Origin: Mauremys mutica
Lineage: Eukaryota; Chordata; Testudines; Geoemydidae
NCBI RefSeq assembly: GCF_020497125.1
Contig: NC_059072.1
Span: 276,316,045-276,380,044, forward strand
Length of the DNA stretch: 64,000 bases
Direction: 5' to 3'
Part shown: piece by piece, positions 47,146 to 57,120 of the stretch
Numbering within the stretch: position 1 is the first letter of the stretch
How the letters are laid out: every line of letters starts with the position of its first letter
Program-made: the position numbers and the translations under genes
Notes under the pieces: model-generated
What the model was told of the DNA's origin: nothing
Seen by the model: only the letters and a program-made list of their open reading frames with translations
Database searches by the model: none

Positions 47146-47448
47146 ATGCAGGAGTCTGCACGCGAGATCACCCTGAGGAGGGTCAGTGAGGCAGACAGAG
47201 AGCGCATGCTGCATGAAAGCCAGCACAAACCAGGGGCCTTTGCTGCCATGCTCGTGAAGGTAATGGTCCCGGAGTACCAGATGAGAGCCTGGCGCGGAAA
47301 AGTGTGCTACCACGGAGCACCCAATAAGCCAGTTCTCCCCAGGAACCTCCTGCGGAGGCTTTTCGATTACCTCCAGGACAGCTTCCTGGAGATCTCCGAA
47401 GAAGATGCCTGTTCCGTCCTCCTATATATAGACCTTCTTTTCGCCTAG
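47146..47448 (+). CDS. Third Harbinger ORF, BEN-like 100-aa protein, copy 2
   Basis: A 100-codon frame, MQESAREITLRRV to YIDLLFA, nested antisense in the Myb-like gene's intron. It is colinear with 21903-22205 of copy 1: same length and same stop position, with 36 residue differences, many of them conservative (R/K, D/E, F/Y, I/V, L/V). A hydrophobic helix (AAMLVKVMVP), WRGK, HGAPNKPVLP and RNLLRRLFDYL give it the feel of a BEN domain (DNA-binding, found in chromatin proteins and some mobile elements). That similarity is a judgement by eye. AAATGCAG just upstream could also act as a splice acceptor. Confidence 0.6.
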   Translation: MQESAREITLRRVSEADRERMLHESQHKPGAFAAMLVKVMVPEYQMRAWRGKVCYHGAPNKPVLPRNLLRRLFDYLQDSFLEISEEDACSVLLYIDLLFA

Positions 47449-47471
47449 CTTATATTCCTGTTTTGTTAAAA

Positions 47472-47477
47472 AATAAA
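47472..47477 (+). terminator. Poly(A) signal for the third Harbinger gene, copy 2
   Basis: AATAAA 24 nt after the stop at 47448; its position is conserved with copy 1. Confidence 0.65.
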
Positions 47478-47501
47478 TGTTAACATGTTTAAATCACTTA
47501 C

Positions 47502-48078
47502 CGACTGATCCTTCTCCTGATTCAGGGTCCGTGGTAATGGCTGGGGAGGGTTGGTAGGGGATCTCAGTGAGGGTGATGAAGAGATCCTGGCTGTCGGGGA
47601 AATCAGCGTTGTAAGCGCTGTCGCCTGCCTCGTCCTCCTCAAACCCTTCCTCATCTTCCCCGTCCGCGAACATCGCCGAAGACCTGGCCGTCGACCCTAT
47701 CCCATCGTCAGAGTCCACGGACACTGGTGGGGCGGTTGTGGCAGACCCACCGAGAATGGCATGCAGTGCCTCGTAGAAGCGGCATGTCTGGGGCTGGGCT
47801 CTGGAGCGTCCGTTTGCCGCTTTGATTTTTTGGTAGCCTTGTCTCAGGTCCTTGACTTTCACACGGCACTGCATTGCATTCCGGCTGTATCCTCTGAGTG
47901 CCATGGCTTTGGAGACCTTCTCGTAGGTCTTTGCATTCCGTTTGTTGGAGCCCAGGTCCGAAAGCACAGACTCATCGCCCCACACAGCAATCAGATCCAA
48001 GACTTCCCGGTCAGTCCATGCTGGGGCCCTCTTTCTATTCTGAGATTGCCTGGACTCCTCTGCTGGAGAGCTCTGCAT
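47502..48078 (-). CDS. Harbinger Myb/SANT-like protein, exon 1 (copy 2, intact)
   Basis: From ATG at 48078 (MQSSPAEESRQSQ) to the donor CG|GTAAGT at 47502/47501. Residues about 18-110 form the trihelix/Myb_DNA-bind_4-like DNA-binding domain (APAWTDREVLDLIAVW, then QCRVKVKDLRQGYQKIKAAN). Next come a Ser/Thr-rich linker and an acidic segment (DGEDEEGFEEDEAGD), absent from copy 1 because of its stop. In known Harbinger systems this partner is needed for transposase import and end binding. The start was chosen because it is shared with copy 1 and precedes the domain by a normal distance. A longer upstream in-frame start at 48174 exists. Confidence 0.85.
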
Positions 48079-48296
48079 CTTTGCCAGTGCTGCTGAGCTC
48101 GCCCCGATGTCCAACCAGGAAATGAGATTCAAACTGGCCAGACAGGAAAAGGAATTCAAATTTTCCTGGGGCATTTCCTGTGTGGTTGGTCAGAGCATCC
48201 GAGCTCGGACTGCTGTCCAGAGCGTCAACAGAGTGGTGCAGTGTGGGATAGCTCCCAGAGCTACTAAGGTCGATTTCTGTCCACACCTAGCCTAAT

Positions 48297-48314
48297 TCGA
48301 CATAGCCATGTCGA
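48297..48314. promoter_or_regulatory. Subterminal near-palindrome of Harbinger copy 2
   Basis: TCGACATAGCCATGTCGA, an 18-bp near-palindrome about 155 bp from the element end, conserved with copy 1 at 21038-21055. It is a plausible binding site for the element's DNA-binding proteins, but this is inference from symmetry and conservation only. Confidence 0.4.
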
Positions 48315-48948
48315 ATTTAGCGCTACTCCCCTCGTCGGGGAGGAGTACAGAATTCGAACTAAAGAGCCCTCTATGTCAAATTAAATGGCTTCCTGGTGTG
48401 GACGGGTGCACGGTTATTTCGAATTAACGCTGCTAAATTCGAATTAAAGTCCTAGTGTAGACCAGGCCTGAGGGATATAACAAGTAGAAAGATACCTATT
48501 CCCCAAGAAAAGTAACCGACAGAATAAACAAATCCCAGTGCACCTAACAAAATACTGTAAACTGAGGTTACGGGGGGCTGCGGGGGGAGTAAAAGTGCAG
48601 ACCAGCCATGGGGAGAGGAGATTGCTGAGTTTATTGCACTGACTGCAACATATATAATGACCTGCCTCATGGGCAAGTGGCATATGTGTGGATTTGGTGC
48701 AAGCAAATTGCTGTCCTCGACAAAGTATGGGCTCTTGAGGCCAGGATGGCTGAACTGGAGGAGTAAAGAGAGACAGAGGTACATAGATGAGACTTTCAGG
48801 GACATAGCAGAGCAGTCCCATCTCTGTTTGACAGCCTCTGTGCTGTTAAGGAGGCTGGAAGTCTCAGAACAGGAGATCATCAAGCTGGAGCAGAGGGAAA
48901 AGATCCCAGAGATGGGACCCATCTTCCAGCTGATGTCATGATATCCTC

Positions 48949-49206
48949 TTGCACTCACCTGTTGGGGAGGGAACCCCAGTTAATAGGAAAAGACAGGCAA
49001 TAGTAATAGGAGATTCAATTATTAGAAATATAGATAGCTGGATTTGTCATTACCAGGAGAACCTCATGATGAATTGCCTGCTGGGTGCAAAGGTTGTTAA
49101 TTTCATGAGATATCCTGACAAATTTATGGACAGTGCTGGGGAAGAGCTGGTGGTTGTGGTACAAGAAGGTACCAGTGACATAGGGAAAGGTAGGACAGAG
49201 GTTTAG
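48949..49206 (+). pseudogene. CR1 ORF1 fragment with SGNH/GDSL esterase motifs
   Basis: The 85-codon frame contains QAIVIGDSIIRNID (block I with the nucleophile Ser in GDS) and EGTSDIGKGRTEV, corresponding to the GTNDI-type block with Asn replaced by Ser. CR1-group ORF1 proteins are known to carry such an esterase. The frame stops before the catalytic His block. Confidence 0.7.
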
Positions 49207-49997
49207 GCTCTTAGATAAGAGAATAAAGTTAAGGTCCTCCATGGTACACGTCTCTGAAATCCTCCAGTTCTTCTGGTAGAGCAACTAAGACTGGCAGAAC
49301 TGCAAGGTCTCAATGTTTGGATGAGATGATGGAGAAGAGAGCAAAGCTTTATGTTTATTAGGAACTGGTGGTGGGGGGAAGGCTTGGCCTATACAGGAGG
49401 GATGGGTTCCATCTGCACTAAAGTGGAACCAGACTGCTGGCACATAAAATTAAAAAGGTTGTAGAGGATTTTTTAAACTAGGGGCTGGGGGAAAGCCAAC
49501 TGGTGTGAAAGAGCACACAGTTTTGGCAGAGACATCCCTTAGGTAAGAAATTGCTGAAGGGGAAACTATATCGTAGTAAAGAGGATAGGAATGAATTTGG
49601 CAAAGTACAGGTATGAGGTACTGATAAATAGTCAAATGAAATAGTCCCATTTAAGCATAACACATGGAGGTAAGCAACTGAATATTGACAAAATATACAA
49701 GTGCTTGTATACAAATGGTAGAAGTCTAAAATACTAAGATGGGTGAATTAGAGTGCCTGGCATTAGAGAGAATATTGATATATTAGGTATCACAGAAACT
49801 TGGTGAAATAAAGAAAATCAATGGGACACCATAAAACCAGGATATAAAATATATAGAGTTGATTGTGCTAGTGAGGGAGTGGCATTATATGTTAAACAAA
49901 GCATAGAGTCAAATAAGGTAAAAACTTTCAAGAGACAAACTGTACCATGGAATCTCTATGGATAGAAATTCCACACTTGAATAAAAAGAGAATATAC

Positions 49998-50330
49998 CAG
50001 GAGTCAGCAACCTCTGGCACGCGGCTCGCCAGGATAAGCACCCTGACGGGCTTGGCCAGTTTGTTTACCTGCCGTGTCGGCAGGTTCGGATGACCGCGGC
50101 TCCCACTAGCCGCGGTTTGTCATCCCAGGCCAATGGGGGTGGTGGGAAGCATGGCCAGCACATCCCTTGCCCACGCTGCTTCCTGCCACTCCCATCGGCC
50201 TGGGACAGTGAACTGCGGCCAGTGGGAGCTGTGGTCCACCAAACCTGTGGACACAGCAGGTAAAGAAACTGGCCTGGCCCTCAAGGGTGCTTACCCTGGC
50301 GAGCCGTCTGCCAGAGGTTGCCAATCCCTG
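49998..50330. mobile_element. Foldback hAT-like element, copy A
   Basis: A 333-bp GC-rich element begins CAGGAGTCAGCAACCTCTGG and ends AGAGGTTGCCAATCCCTG. Its two halves are inverted copies (GCCAGTTTGTTTACCTGC against GCAGGTAAAGAAACTGGC), so it can fold end to end. Flanks GAATATAC (49990-49997) and GTATATAC (50331-50338) match at 7 of 8 positions. A second member is at 57121. The open frames on both strands result from GC-rich symmetry. Confidence 0.85.
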
Positions 50331-51159
50331 GTATATACTGAACAGCATGGTGACTGTGATTGAGTAATGCTAAAGGAGTTTAGAGAGGCTACAAAAGTAC
50401 AAAGCAGAATAATAGTGGGTGATTTCAACTATTCTCAGGGCATAAGTAAGTGTTTCTTGCAGTAGCTAGAACTGGAACCTATAAGGGGAAGGGTGATTTA
50501 GTCCTAAATTGAGCACAGGTTTGGATCCAAGAGATAACTATTGCTGAACCACTGGGTAATATTGATAAGAATGTAAGTAAGTTTCACATTCTTTTAGGGG
50601 AAAACATACCCCCCCAAAAAAATCACAGTAGCATTTTACTTTAAAAAGGGGAAATACACAAGAATGAGAATGCCTATTACATCAGAATTAAAAGGGCTGT
50701 CACAATGATTAAATGCCTAAAAACAGCAAGGGGACTATTTAAAACACCATGATAAAGCCTCAAACTAAATGTATACCCCAAATCAGAAAAGACAATAAGA
50801 GGACTAAAAGAATGCCACCCTGTCTAAACAGCAGAGACACAAGCAAAAAGGATTCTTCCAAATTTGGAAGTTAAATCCTAGGAAGGATAATATAAAGGGG
50901 CCCAAACTCTTGAAGGATAAGTATAATAAGACAGGCTAGGAAGGGTTTTGTGTCCTGAGTAACTTCTCCAATTCTATTAGTATATATTTTTTTAAAGTTC
51001 ATTAGAAGCAGGAAGTCTGCCAAACAGTTAGTGGAGCTGCTAGGCAACCAAGGTGTTAAACCTTCACTTGTGGTCCACTAAGCGTTGTAGAATGAATGAA
51101 TATTTTTTTTCCAATCACAAATTCACTGGCCCCTTTTGTTGAGCAAAATATAGGGATGT

Positions 51160-52060
51160 GTGTTCAATCTGCAGCCCCACCACACTTCGGAAAACCCATC
51201 CTCTGAAATTCCACTATAATTGCAGGAACTTAGATAATGGCAACTACCTGTGGGTAGATCACAGTATTGATAGCCTGGTAGACCTGTACAACCAACAGTC
51301 TAACAGTTGACTTCCCAACCCATCAGTTGCTGTCAGATGTTGCTAGCTGGCAAAGTGTGATAGCCACCTGCTTCTGCACTGGTATGGGTTTCTGAAATTG
51401 AGTGGTCTGGTGCTCGAGTGTTGGTGCAAGCTCCTCTCAAAACTTGATTGAGGTCTGCTTCCTCATTCTAAAATTCTACAGCCACTGGTCATCATCCCAG
51501 ATTTCCAAGATGATTTGGTCCCACCTCACTGTGCTGGTCCATGACCAGAAGTGGAGTTCTATTCATGGGCATACTGTTGCAATCCTAACATTCAACACCT
51601 GTTCCATGGGACCCCGGTGTATTTTCATTCCCCCTTTGGGTCAGCCATCTTCAATGTTTAAAATGTTTCTGGACTGATGCCATCCAGTATCTGGTACTGT
51701 ACTTCGTGAGTAGTAGCAGGAGAAGAACTATATAATCATGGACATGCTCCATGTCTCCAATGCAATTTGGCTGGAGGGAAAGATTATGGGAAACTGCTAT
51801 TGTCACATGCATGAAGGCAACATACAGATCTGGAAACATTAAGCCAGGTGATTTGTAGAGTGTCTCCTGCAATGCAGAGGTGTCTGGGATGCCACCTCTG
51901 AAATGGTTGTGCTAATACCGCATACCAAAAAGGGGCAGGTATGGATGAGGGTATAAGCCTGTGTCCACCACAAAATACCTGGACACTTGACATGGATACA
52001 TGATACATGCTCTAGCAGTACATGGACAAGTAACTGTATACACTTGCAAATGCAGATGTC
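51160..52060 (-). pseudogene. Fossil Harbinger transposase region, older family
   Basis: On the minus strand, decayed text aligns with the N-terminal half of the Harbinger transposase gene in the same order. CCACTGGTCATCATCCCAGA (51482) corresponds to CCACTGTGATTCATCCCAGA of copy 1. ATAGCCACCTGCTTCTGCAC (51360) corresponds to ATGGCCACTCGCTTCTGCAC. CAGCCCCACCACACTTCGG (51173) corresponds to TAGCCCCACCGCAGTTTGG. Divergence is far greater than between copies 1 and 2, so this is an older relative. Ends are not defined. Confidence 0.65.
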
Positions 52061-52302
52061 ACCTTAGTGAAAACTGGGACTGTCTCCAGTGAGAGGTTTT
52101 AGGGCCCAGTACATGGTGCTTTTCCAGGACTCCTGCAGGCTCAGTGTTCTTCTCATAGATAGTCAGGGGTGGAGTAATTGCAACAGGATACACAGGCTGA
52201 ACAGCACCTGGGGCAGCAGCTGGAGGGGGAGAAGGCAGCAAAAGCCCTGTCTCTTGACAGCAGATGCTGCACTCTTTCAGCCACCAGTTTGATTAGCCCC
52301 TC

Positions 52303-53181
52303 TGTGATAAATGAAAAGGGAGTAGCTCCCTTCTATGGCCACTCAGCCAGCCAGTTAGCTACAAAATCACTTTTAGTAGCTGTTCTCTACTTGCTTTACC
52401 TGTAAAGGGTTAAAAAGTCTCACTGCTATGCATAGGTAAAAGGAAGTGAGTGGGCACCTGGCCAAAAGAGCCATTGAGAAGACTAGAACTTTTAAAAATT
52501 GAAACAAGAGTCCCCTTTTTGTCTGTCTGTGGTTGTTCTCTCTGGAGAGCTGTAAGAAGTTTGCACTAGCTATGAAAAATCATCAAAGGATACTTAGAAA
52601 CTACTCCTTTGAAACCCCAGATATGAAAGTAGATCAGGAAATATCTTTTATTTCTGTAAGGCTTGTGGACTCCTCTGTGCTAACCCCAGGTGCTTTTGTT
52701 TTTCTTGTAACCTTTAAACTGGACCTCAAGAAAGTTATTTTGATGCTTAATCTTTATAAGTGGTTCTTTTTAAAATCTAGCAATAGTCTGAGATTTTAGA
52801 TGTATTTTCTTTCTTTTTGTTTTTAATAAAATGTACCTTTTTAAAGAACAGGATTAGATTTTTGTGTCCTAAGAAGTTTGTGCACATGTTGTTTAATTAG
52901 CTGGTGGTAACAGCTAATTTTCTTTGTTTTCTTTCTCAGACCTTCCTCAGGGGGCTTGAGGGTACCCCACAGGAAAGAATTCCCAAGTGCTCCTTCCTGG
53001 GTTCTCAAGGGCGGGGGAGTTGCATTTGGGTGGTGGCAGCATCTACCCATCCAAGGTCAGAGAAAAAGTATATCTTTGGAAGTTTAATACAAGCCTGGAA
53101 TGGCCAGTATTAATTTTTAGAATCCTTGCAGGCCCCCATCTTAGGCACTCAAAGTGCCAGAGTGGGGAATCAGACTTGACA
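52303..53181 (+). mobile_element. Solo LTR with perfect 5-bp TSD
   Basis: Starts TGTGATAAATG, ends GACTTGACA; CCCTC flanks both sides (52298-52302 and 53182-53186). An AATAAA lies near 52825 and a GGTGGTGGCAGC-type block near 53028, as in the related LTR at 3005. No internal viral gene is present. The frames inside are chance frames. Confidence 0.75.
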
Positions 53182-53186
53182 CCCTC

Positions 53187-53673
53187 CATTATGGAATGCT
53201 CCTAGTCCCTATGCATTGTCTCCACTTTCAGCAATGGGTTCATAACTGTCACTTCTCCTGTGCACTGAGGAATTCCAATTCTCCTGGTTTTATGAGCAGG
53301 TCCTCCTCCACCCCCCTGACTTCTCTGGGTGCTGCTCCTGCCATTTGGGAACATGGTTTCTGTCTTGGGAGATGAAGGTCCTCCCAATAAAAAGAGATGG
53401 GTAGAATTATAACTTTGGTCTTTGAAAAAAGCTGAGAAATCCTCCCACATATAACAATAGAAGAGCACCATTTAGATACTTTTCAGCATTCCAGGAATGT
53501 AACTGCCTCACTATTACTGGTTCATAGAAAACTTTTACAGCCCATGAAGAAGGAGAAGAAGTAAGAAAACAATACTAGTGTTTTTAACAATTTAAAATGC
53601 CCATACTGTCTCATCGGAGTGGGAGTAATTCCTTCAAGGGCAATGTTACCAGTTTATAATTTCTTCCTTTAAG
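53187..53673. other. No gene recognised
   Basis: No supported feature. Confidence 0.4.
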
Positions 53674-53944
53674 GCTGGCCAACATTTGGAGAATACAGAG
53701 GTTTTCAAAGTATCAGAATGGAAAAAGAGAAATGGCTTTTCCATCCTGCGGAGGACATCCAGCAATCTATGCCAGAGCGAGAGATTTTATCTAATGATCA
53801 CCCATCCACATATTGCAGAATGGAGGGGTTTGTTCAGCTATGAAGGTGGATTAAGCCGATTTGTGCTGCTAGTGAACCTGAAGAACCATCTGGAGTACCT
53901 GCTGAAACAGAAATTTGCTGAAATATGCTTACAGGATAAAGAGG
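53674..53944 (+). other. Candidate exon or retroposed fragment
   Basis: A pyrimidine tract ending TTTCTTCCTTTAAG precedes an open frame beginning (A)GQHLENTEVFKVSEWKK. It runs about 90 codons to LKNHLEYLLKQKFAEICLQD and KE, where the sequence AAAGAG|GCAAGT could be a non-canonical GC donor. The frame continues to a stop at 53967. I do not recognise the protein, and its composition is unlike the nearby CR1 and LTR sequence. It could equally be a decayed gene fragment. Confidence 0.25.
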
Positions 53945-54264
53945 CAAGTATTGTGACAATATTCTGATCTAGGATATAGAGATTTCATGCAAAAGGAGAT
54001 CTCTCCCCCACCCATCCTCCACTCCAAAAGCTTTACCAAAAATGGTAACTGCACAACAATGGTGAAATGGACAGGCAAAGAAAGAGACAGAGCAAAACTT
54101 TATTAGCTTTCTTGAAGCTCTGCCTCAGGCAAACCTCTGCAAACCTCTGTCTCAGGCAACTAGAAAGGGCCAGTGCACTGTTTTCTTCTGAATGGCAGAC
54201 TGGAAACTTCTCCCACCCCTGCTCCCCTTGTCTTGTGCAGTATGGCTTGGTGCAGGGAGAGGGC

Positions 54265-54331
54265 ACACACCAATAGATGATCATAATGGTCCCTTCTGAT
54301 CTTGAATTCTATGATTCTATGATTCTATGAA
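54265..54331 (+). mobile_element. CR1 LINE 3' terminus
   Basis: Only the last part of a CR1: GATGATCATAATGGTCCCTT, then the ATTCTATG octamer tail repeated about three times. Confidence 0.8.
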
Positions 54332-54567
54332 TAACAGAGCCTGTACAGACTTTGTAATCTTCTAAGAGAGAAAAGACCATAGTAACTAACTTTTCCTTAT
54401 ACAACCAACTGTAATTATTCTACAACTGTATTCAGTTTCCTATTCCAATTGGCACCCTCCTTCCCCTTCATCTCTGTTCCACATGGCTCTGATTTGTATG
54501 GGGAAGGGAAGATTGAGGGTTGGGAGAAGCATTGAAAGTATGTAAACTTCCAAGGGAGAAAAGAATG

Positions 54568-54928
54568 TTCTCAGTAAATGTTCCTTAGGGAACTAACTAT
54601 AAGTATGTATTTATCTATATATGGAACCTAGGTATGTATATATCTATATATGGAACCTAGGTATGTAGACTGAGTGAGGGTATGTCAACACTAGCAACTG
54701 CACATAGGATGACCAGACAGCAAATGTGAAAAATCAGGACGGGGTGGAAGGGTAGTAGGCACCTATATAAGACAAAACCCCAAATATTGGGACTGTCCTT
54801 ATAAAATCGGGACACCTGAACACCCTAACTGCACATGTCCAGAAGGTGTGGTGGAAAGGTCCCAGTTGGAGCAGGGAACACAGGTATAGAAAACGTACAG
54901 TTAGTTCCCTAAGGAACAGTTACTGAGA
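54568..54928. repeat. Inverted repeat enclosing a MITE
   Basis: Arms of about 30 bp, TTCTCAGTAAATGTTCCTTA at the left (54568) and its near-inverse TAAGGAACAGTTACTGAGA ending at 54928 at the right. Between them lie two tandem copies of TATCTATATATGGAACCTAG, a Harbinger-terminus-like GGGTATGTCAACACTA at 54678 and a 123-bp MITE. It is probably a degraded DNA transposon. Confidence 0.6.
54705..54827. mobile_element. hAT-type MITE with perfect 8-bp TSD
   Basis: Begins TAGGATGACCAGAC, ends GAACACCCTA, flanked by ACTGCACA on both sides (54697-54704 and 54828-54835). 123 bp, non-coding. Confidence 0.8.
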
Positions 54929-55254
54929 GCATTCATACATATATATATATATAATGATCACAAAGCCCTATATGTCCCTCTCCTCCCCCATACCTAGTAG
55001 GTCTTCCAAGATTTCATTATACCTTCTTTTAATTCCTTTCGAATTTTAGATCCCCTTCTGAGTTCTCTCTGAGTCAGAACTTTATGAGTGATTCATTCAA
55101 AGGAAGAGGGAGAACCATAGGGCAGATATTACCTCACTATTTGCACCTGGTGTTGGCAGGATATTTAATGGCTCCTAGTGGAGCAGATTACTGTCAGACC
55201 AGTGAAAAAGGTCCACAGTAATTAACTTGCATACACTGCAGTTATTTATTTAAC

Positions 55255-56624
55255 CATGGAAATCGTGTCTTACTAATCTATTAGAGTTCTTTGAAGGGGT
55301 CAACAAACATGTGGACAAGGGGGATCCGGTGGACATAGTGTACTTGGATTTCCAGAAAGCCTTTGACAAGGTCCCTCACCAAAGGCTCTTACGTAAATTA
55401 AGCTGTCATGGGATAAAAGGGAAGGTCCTTTCATGGATTGAGAACTGGTTAAAGGACAGGGAACAAAGGGTAGGAATTAATGGTAAATTCTCAGAATGGA
55501 GAAGGGTAACTAGTGGTGTTCCCCAAGGGTCAGTCCTAGGACCAATCTTATTCAATTTATTCATAAATGATCTGGAGAAAGGGGTAAACAGTGAGGTGGC
55601 CAAGTTTGCAGATGATACTAAACTTCTCAAGATAGTTAAGACCAAAGCAGATTGTGAAGAACTTCAGAAAGATCTCACAAAACTAAGTGATTGGGCAACA
55701 AAATGGCAAATGAAATTTAATGTGGATAAATATAAAGTAATGCACATTGGAAAAAATAACCCCAACTATACATACAACATGATGGGGGCTAATTTAGCTA
55801 CAACGAGTCAGGAAAAATATCTTGGCGTCATCGTGGATAGTTCTCTGAAGATGTCCACGCAGTGTGCAGAGGCAGTCAAAAAAACAAACAGGATGTTAGG
55901 AATCATTAAAAAGGGGATAGAAAATAAGACTGAGAATGTATTATTGCCCTTATATAGATCCATGGTACGCCCACATCTCGAATACTGTGTACAGATGTGG
56001 TCTCCTCACCTCAAAAAAGATATTCTAGCACTAGAAAAGGTTCAGAAAAGGGCAACTAAAATGATTAGGGGTTTAGAGAGGGTCCCATATGAGGAAAGAT
56101 TAAAGAGGCTAGGACTCTTCAGCTTGGAAAAGAGAAGACTAAGGGGGGACTTGATAGAGGTATATAAAATCATGAGTGATGTTGAGAAAGTGGATAAGGA
56201 AAAGTTATTTACTTATTCCCATAATACAAGAACTAGGGGTCACCAAATGAAATTAATAGGCAGCAGGTTTAAAACAAATAAAAGGAAGAAGTTCTTCACG
56301 CAGCGCACAGTCAACTTGTGGAACTCCTTACCTGAGGAGGTTGTGAAGGCTAGGACTATAACAATGTTTAAAAGGGGACTGGATAAATTCATGGTGGCTA
56401 AGTCCATAAATGGCTATTAGCCAGAATGGGTAAGAATGGTGTCCCTAGCCTCTGTTCGTCAGAGGATGGAGATGGATGGCAGGAGAGAGATCACTTGATC
56501 ATTGCCTGTTAGGTTCACTCCCTCTGGGGCACCTGGCATTGGCCACTGTCAGTAGACAGATACTGGGCTAGATGGACCTTTGGTCTGACCCGGTACGGCC
56601 TTTCTTATGTTCTTATGTTCTTAT
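55255..56624 (+). mobile_element. CR1 LINE, youngest copy, 5'-truncated
   Basis: It starts mid-RT (SCLTNLLEFFEGVNK-like text at 55265) and runs to a complete 3' end with GGTCTGACCCGGTACGGCC and a tail of ATGTTCTT repeats at about 56600-56620. The RT frame is uninterrupted over about 1.15 kb, unlike every other CR1 here. Confidence 0.92.
55265..56420 (+). pseudogene. CR1 reverse transcriptase, 5'-truncated but open
   Basis: The frame carries the RT domain from the first aspartate block (DIVYLDFQKAFDKVPHQRL) through SGVPQGSVLGPILFNLFIND and the catalytic KFADDTKL. It continues to the C-terminal region RPHLEYCVQMWSPHLKKDI, EERLKRLGLFSLEKRRLRGD and the end KSINGY. RT copies element RNA into DNA at the target site. 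The endonuclease and ORF1 are missing by 5' truncation, so it cannot mobilise itself. There is no upstream promoter, and the nominal start is not a real initiation site. Confidence 0.88.
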
Positions 56625-57120
56625 TTGAGAAGGAATTGTTACACAAGCGGTAAAGGATTACATTAAGCACAAAACTCCTATGTTAGACATTAAAGAACTA
56701 TACATTAAGAGCTATACCTTCCTTTTAGTGAGCCTCTCTTTCACAAACATACACAAACAGGCCCTGTGCTAGCCTCACACAATTCCTGCTTGGTAAACAG
56801 AGAAGGTGGTTACCAAATTCTATGGACGACTTCTTCTCTCCAGGTCTAGTCTCTTCAGCCCTCTGGTCTGTCTTGGATCCCAATGAGGGAAGGCCTTGGC
56901 TGCCTGGAAACTCTTCTGGCTCATAGTCATACTCAAGCCCACGGAGCAGAGTTTTGGCTATTCTGTCTAGCAGTGTTTTCAAGCATCAATTATGGAATTC
57001 CCCAATGGTAATTTAATTTTCTTGATTTTTATACTCTTTTTCATCAAAGGAGTCACATGTCTTAAAAGCATACCCACTGGGCATGTGGCTACTAATTTTT
57101 ACCAAATTAATACTATAGGA
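56625..57120. other. No gene recognised
   Basis: No supported exon or repeat. Confidence 0.4.

Larger units (their letters stand above)
43692..48468. mobile_element. Full-length PIF/Harbinger transposon, copy 2
   Basis: A 4,777-bp element runs from GGGTATGCCTACACTA to TAGTGTAGACCAGGCC. TGA flanks both sides (43689-43691 and 48469-48471), a 3-bp TSD. Gene order is the mirror image of copy 1: transposase rightward at the left end, Myb-like gene leftward at the right end, third frame rightward inside the Myb intron. The Myb-like gene is fully open across both exons, while the transposase has two in-frame stops. The two copies face each other with their transposase ends inward, 18.1 kb apart. 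Confidence 0.93.
48600..51100 (+). mobile_element. CR1 LINE, 5' part with ORF1 and endonuclease remnants
   Basis: A decayed sense CR1 5' region. 48720-48910 retains a leucine-rich segment of ORF1 (RRLEVSEQEIIKLEQ). 48949-49206 retains the SGNH/GDSL-type esterase region known from CR1-group ORF1 proteins. Around 49770 the start of ORF2 reads ILGITETWWN-like, the EN domain. GDFNY-like text occurs at 50419 (GGTGATTTCAACTATTC). The FRKSAKQ-type linker upstream of RT (RKSAKQLVELL) lies near 51010. A foldback hAT interrupts it at 49998-50330. Many stops are present. Confidence 0.75.

Noticed and set aside
48444..48958. 125-168 codon minus frames
   Set aside because: Antisense to decayed CR1 ORF1 and the Harbinger end; no family signal.
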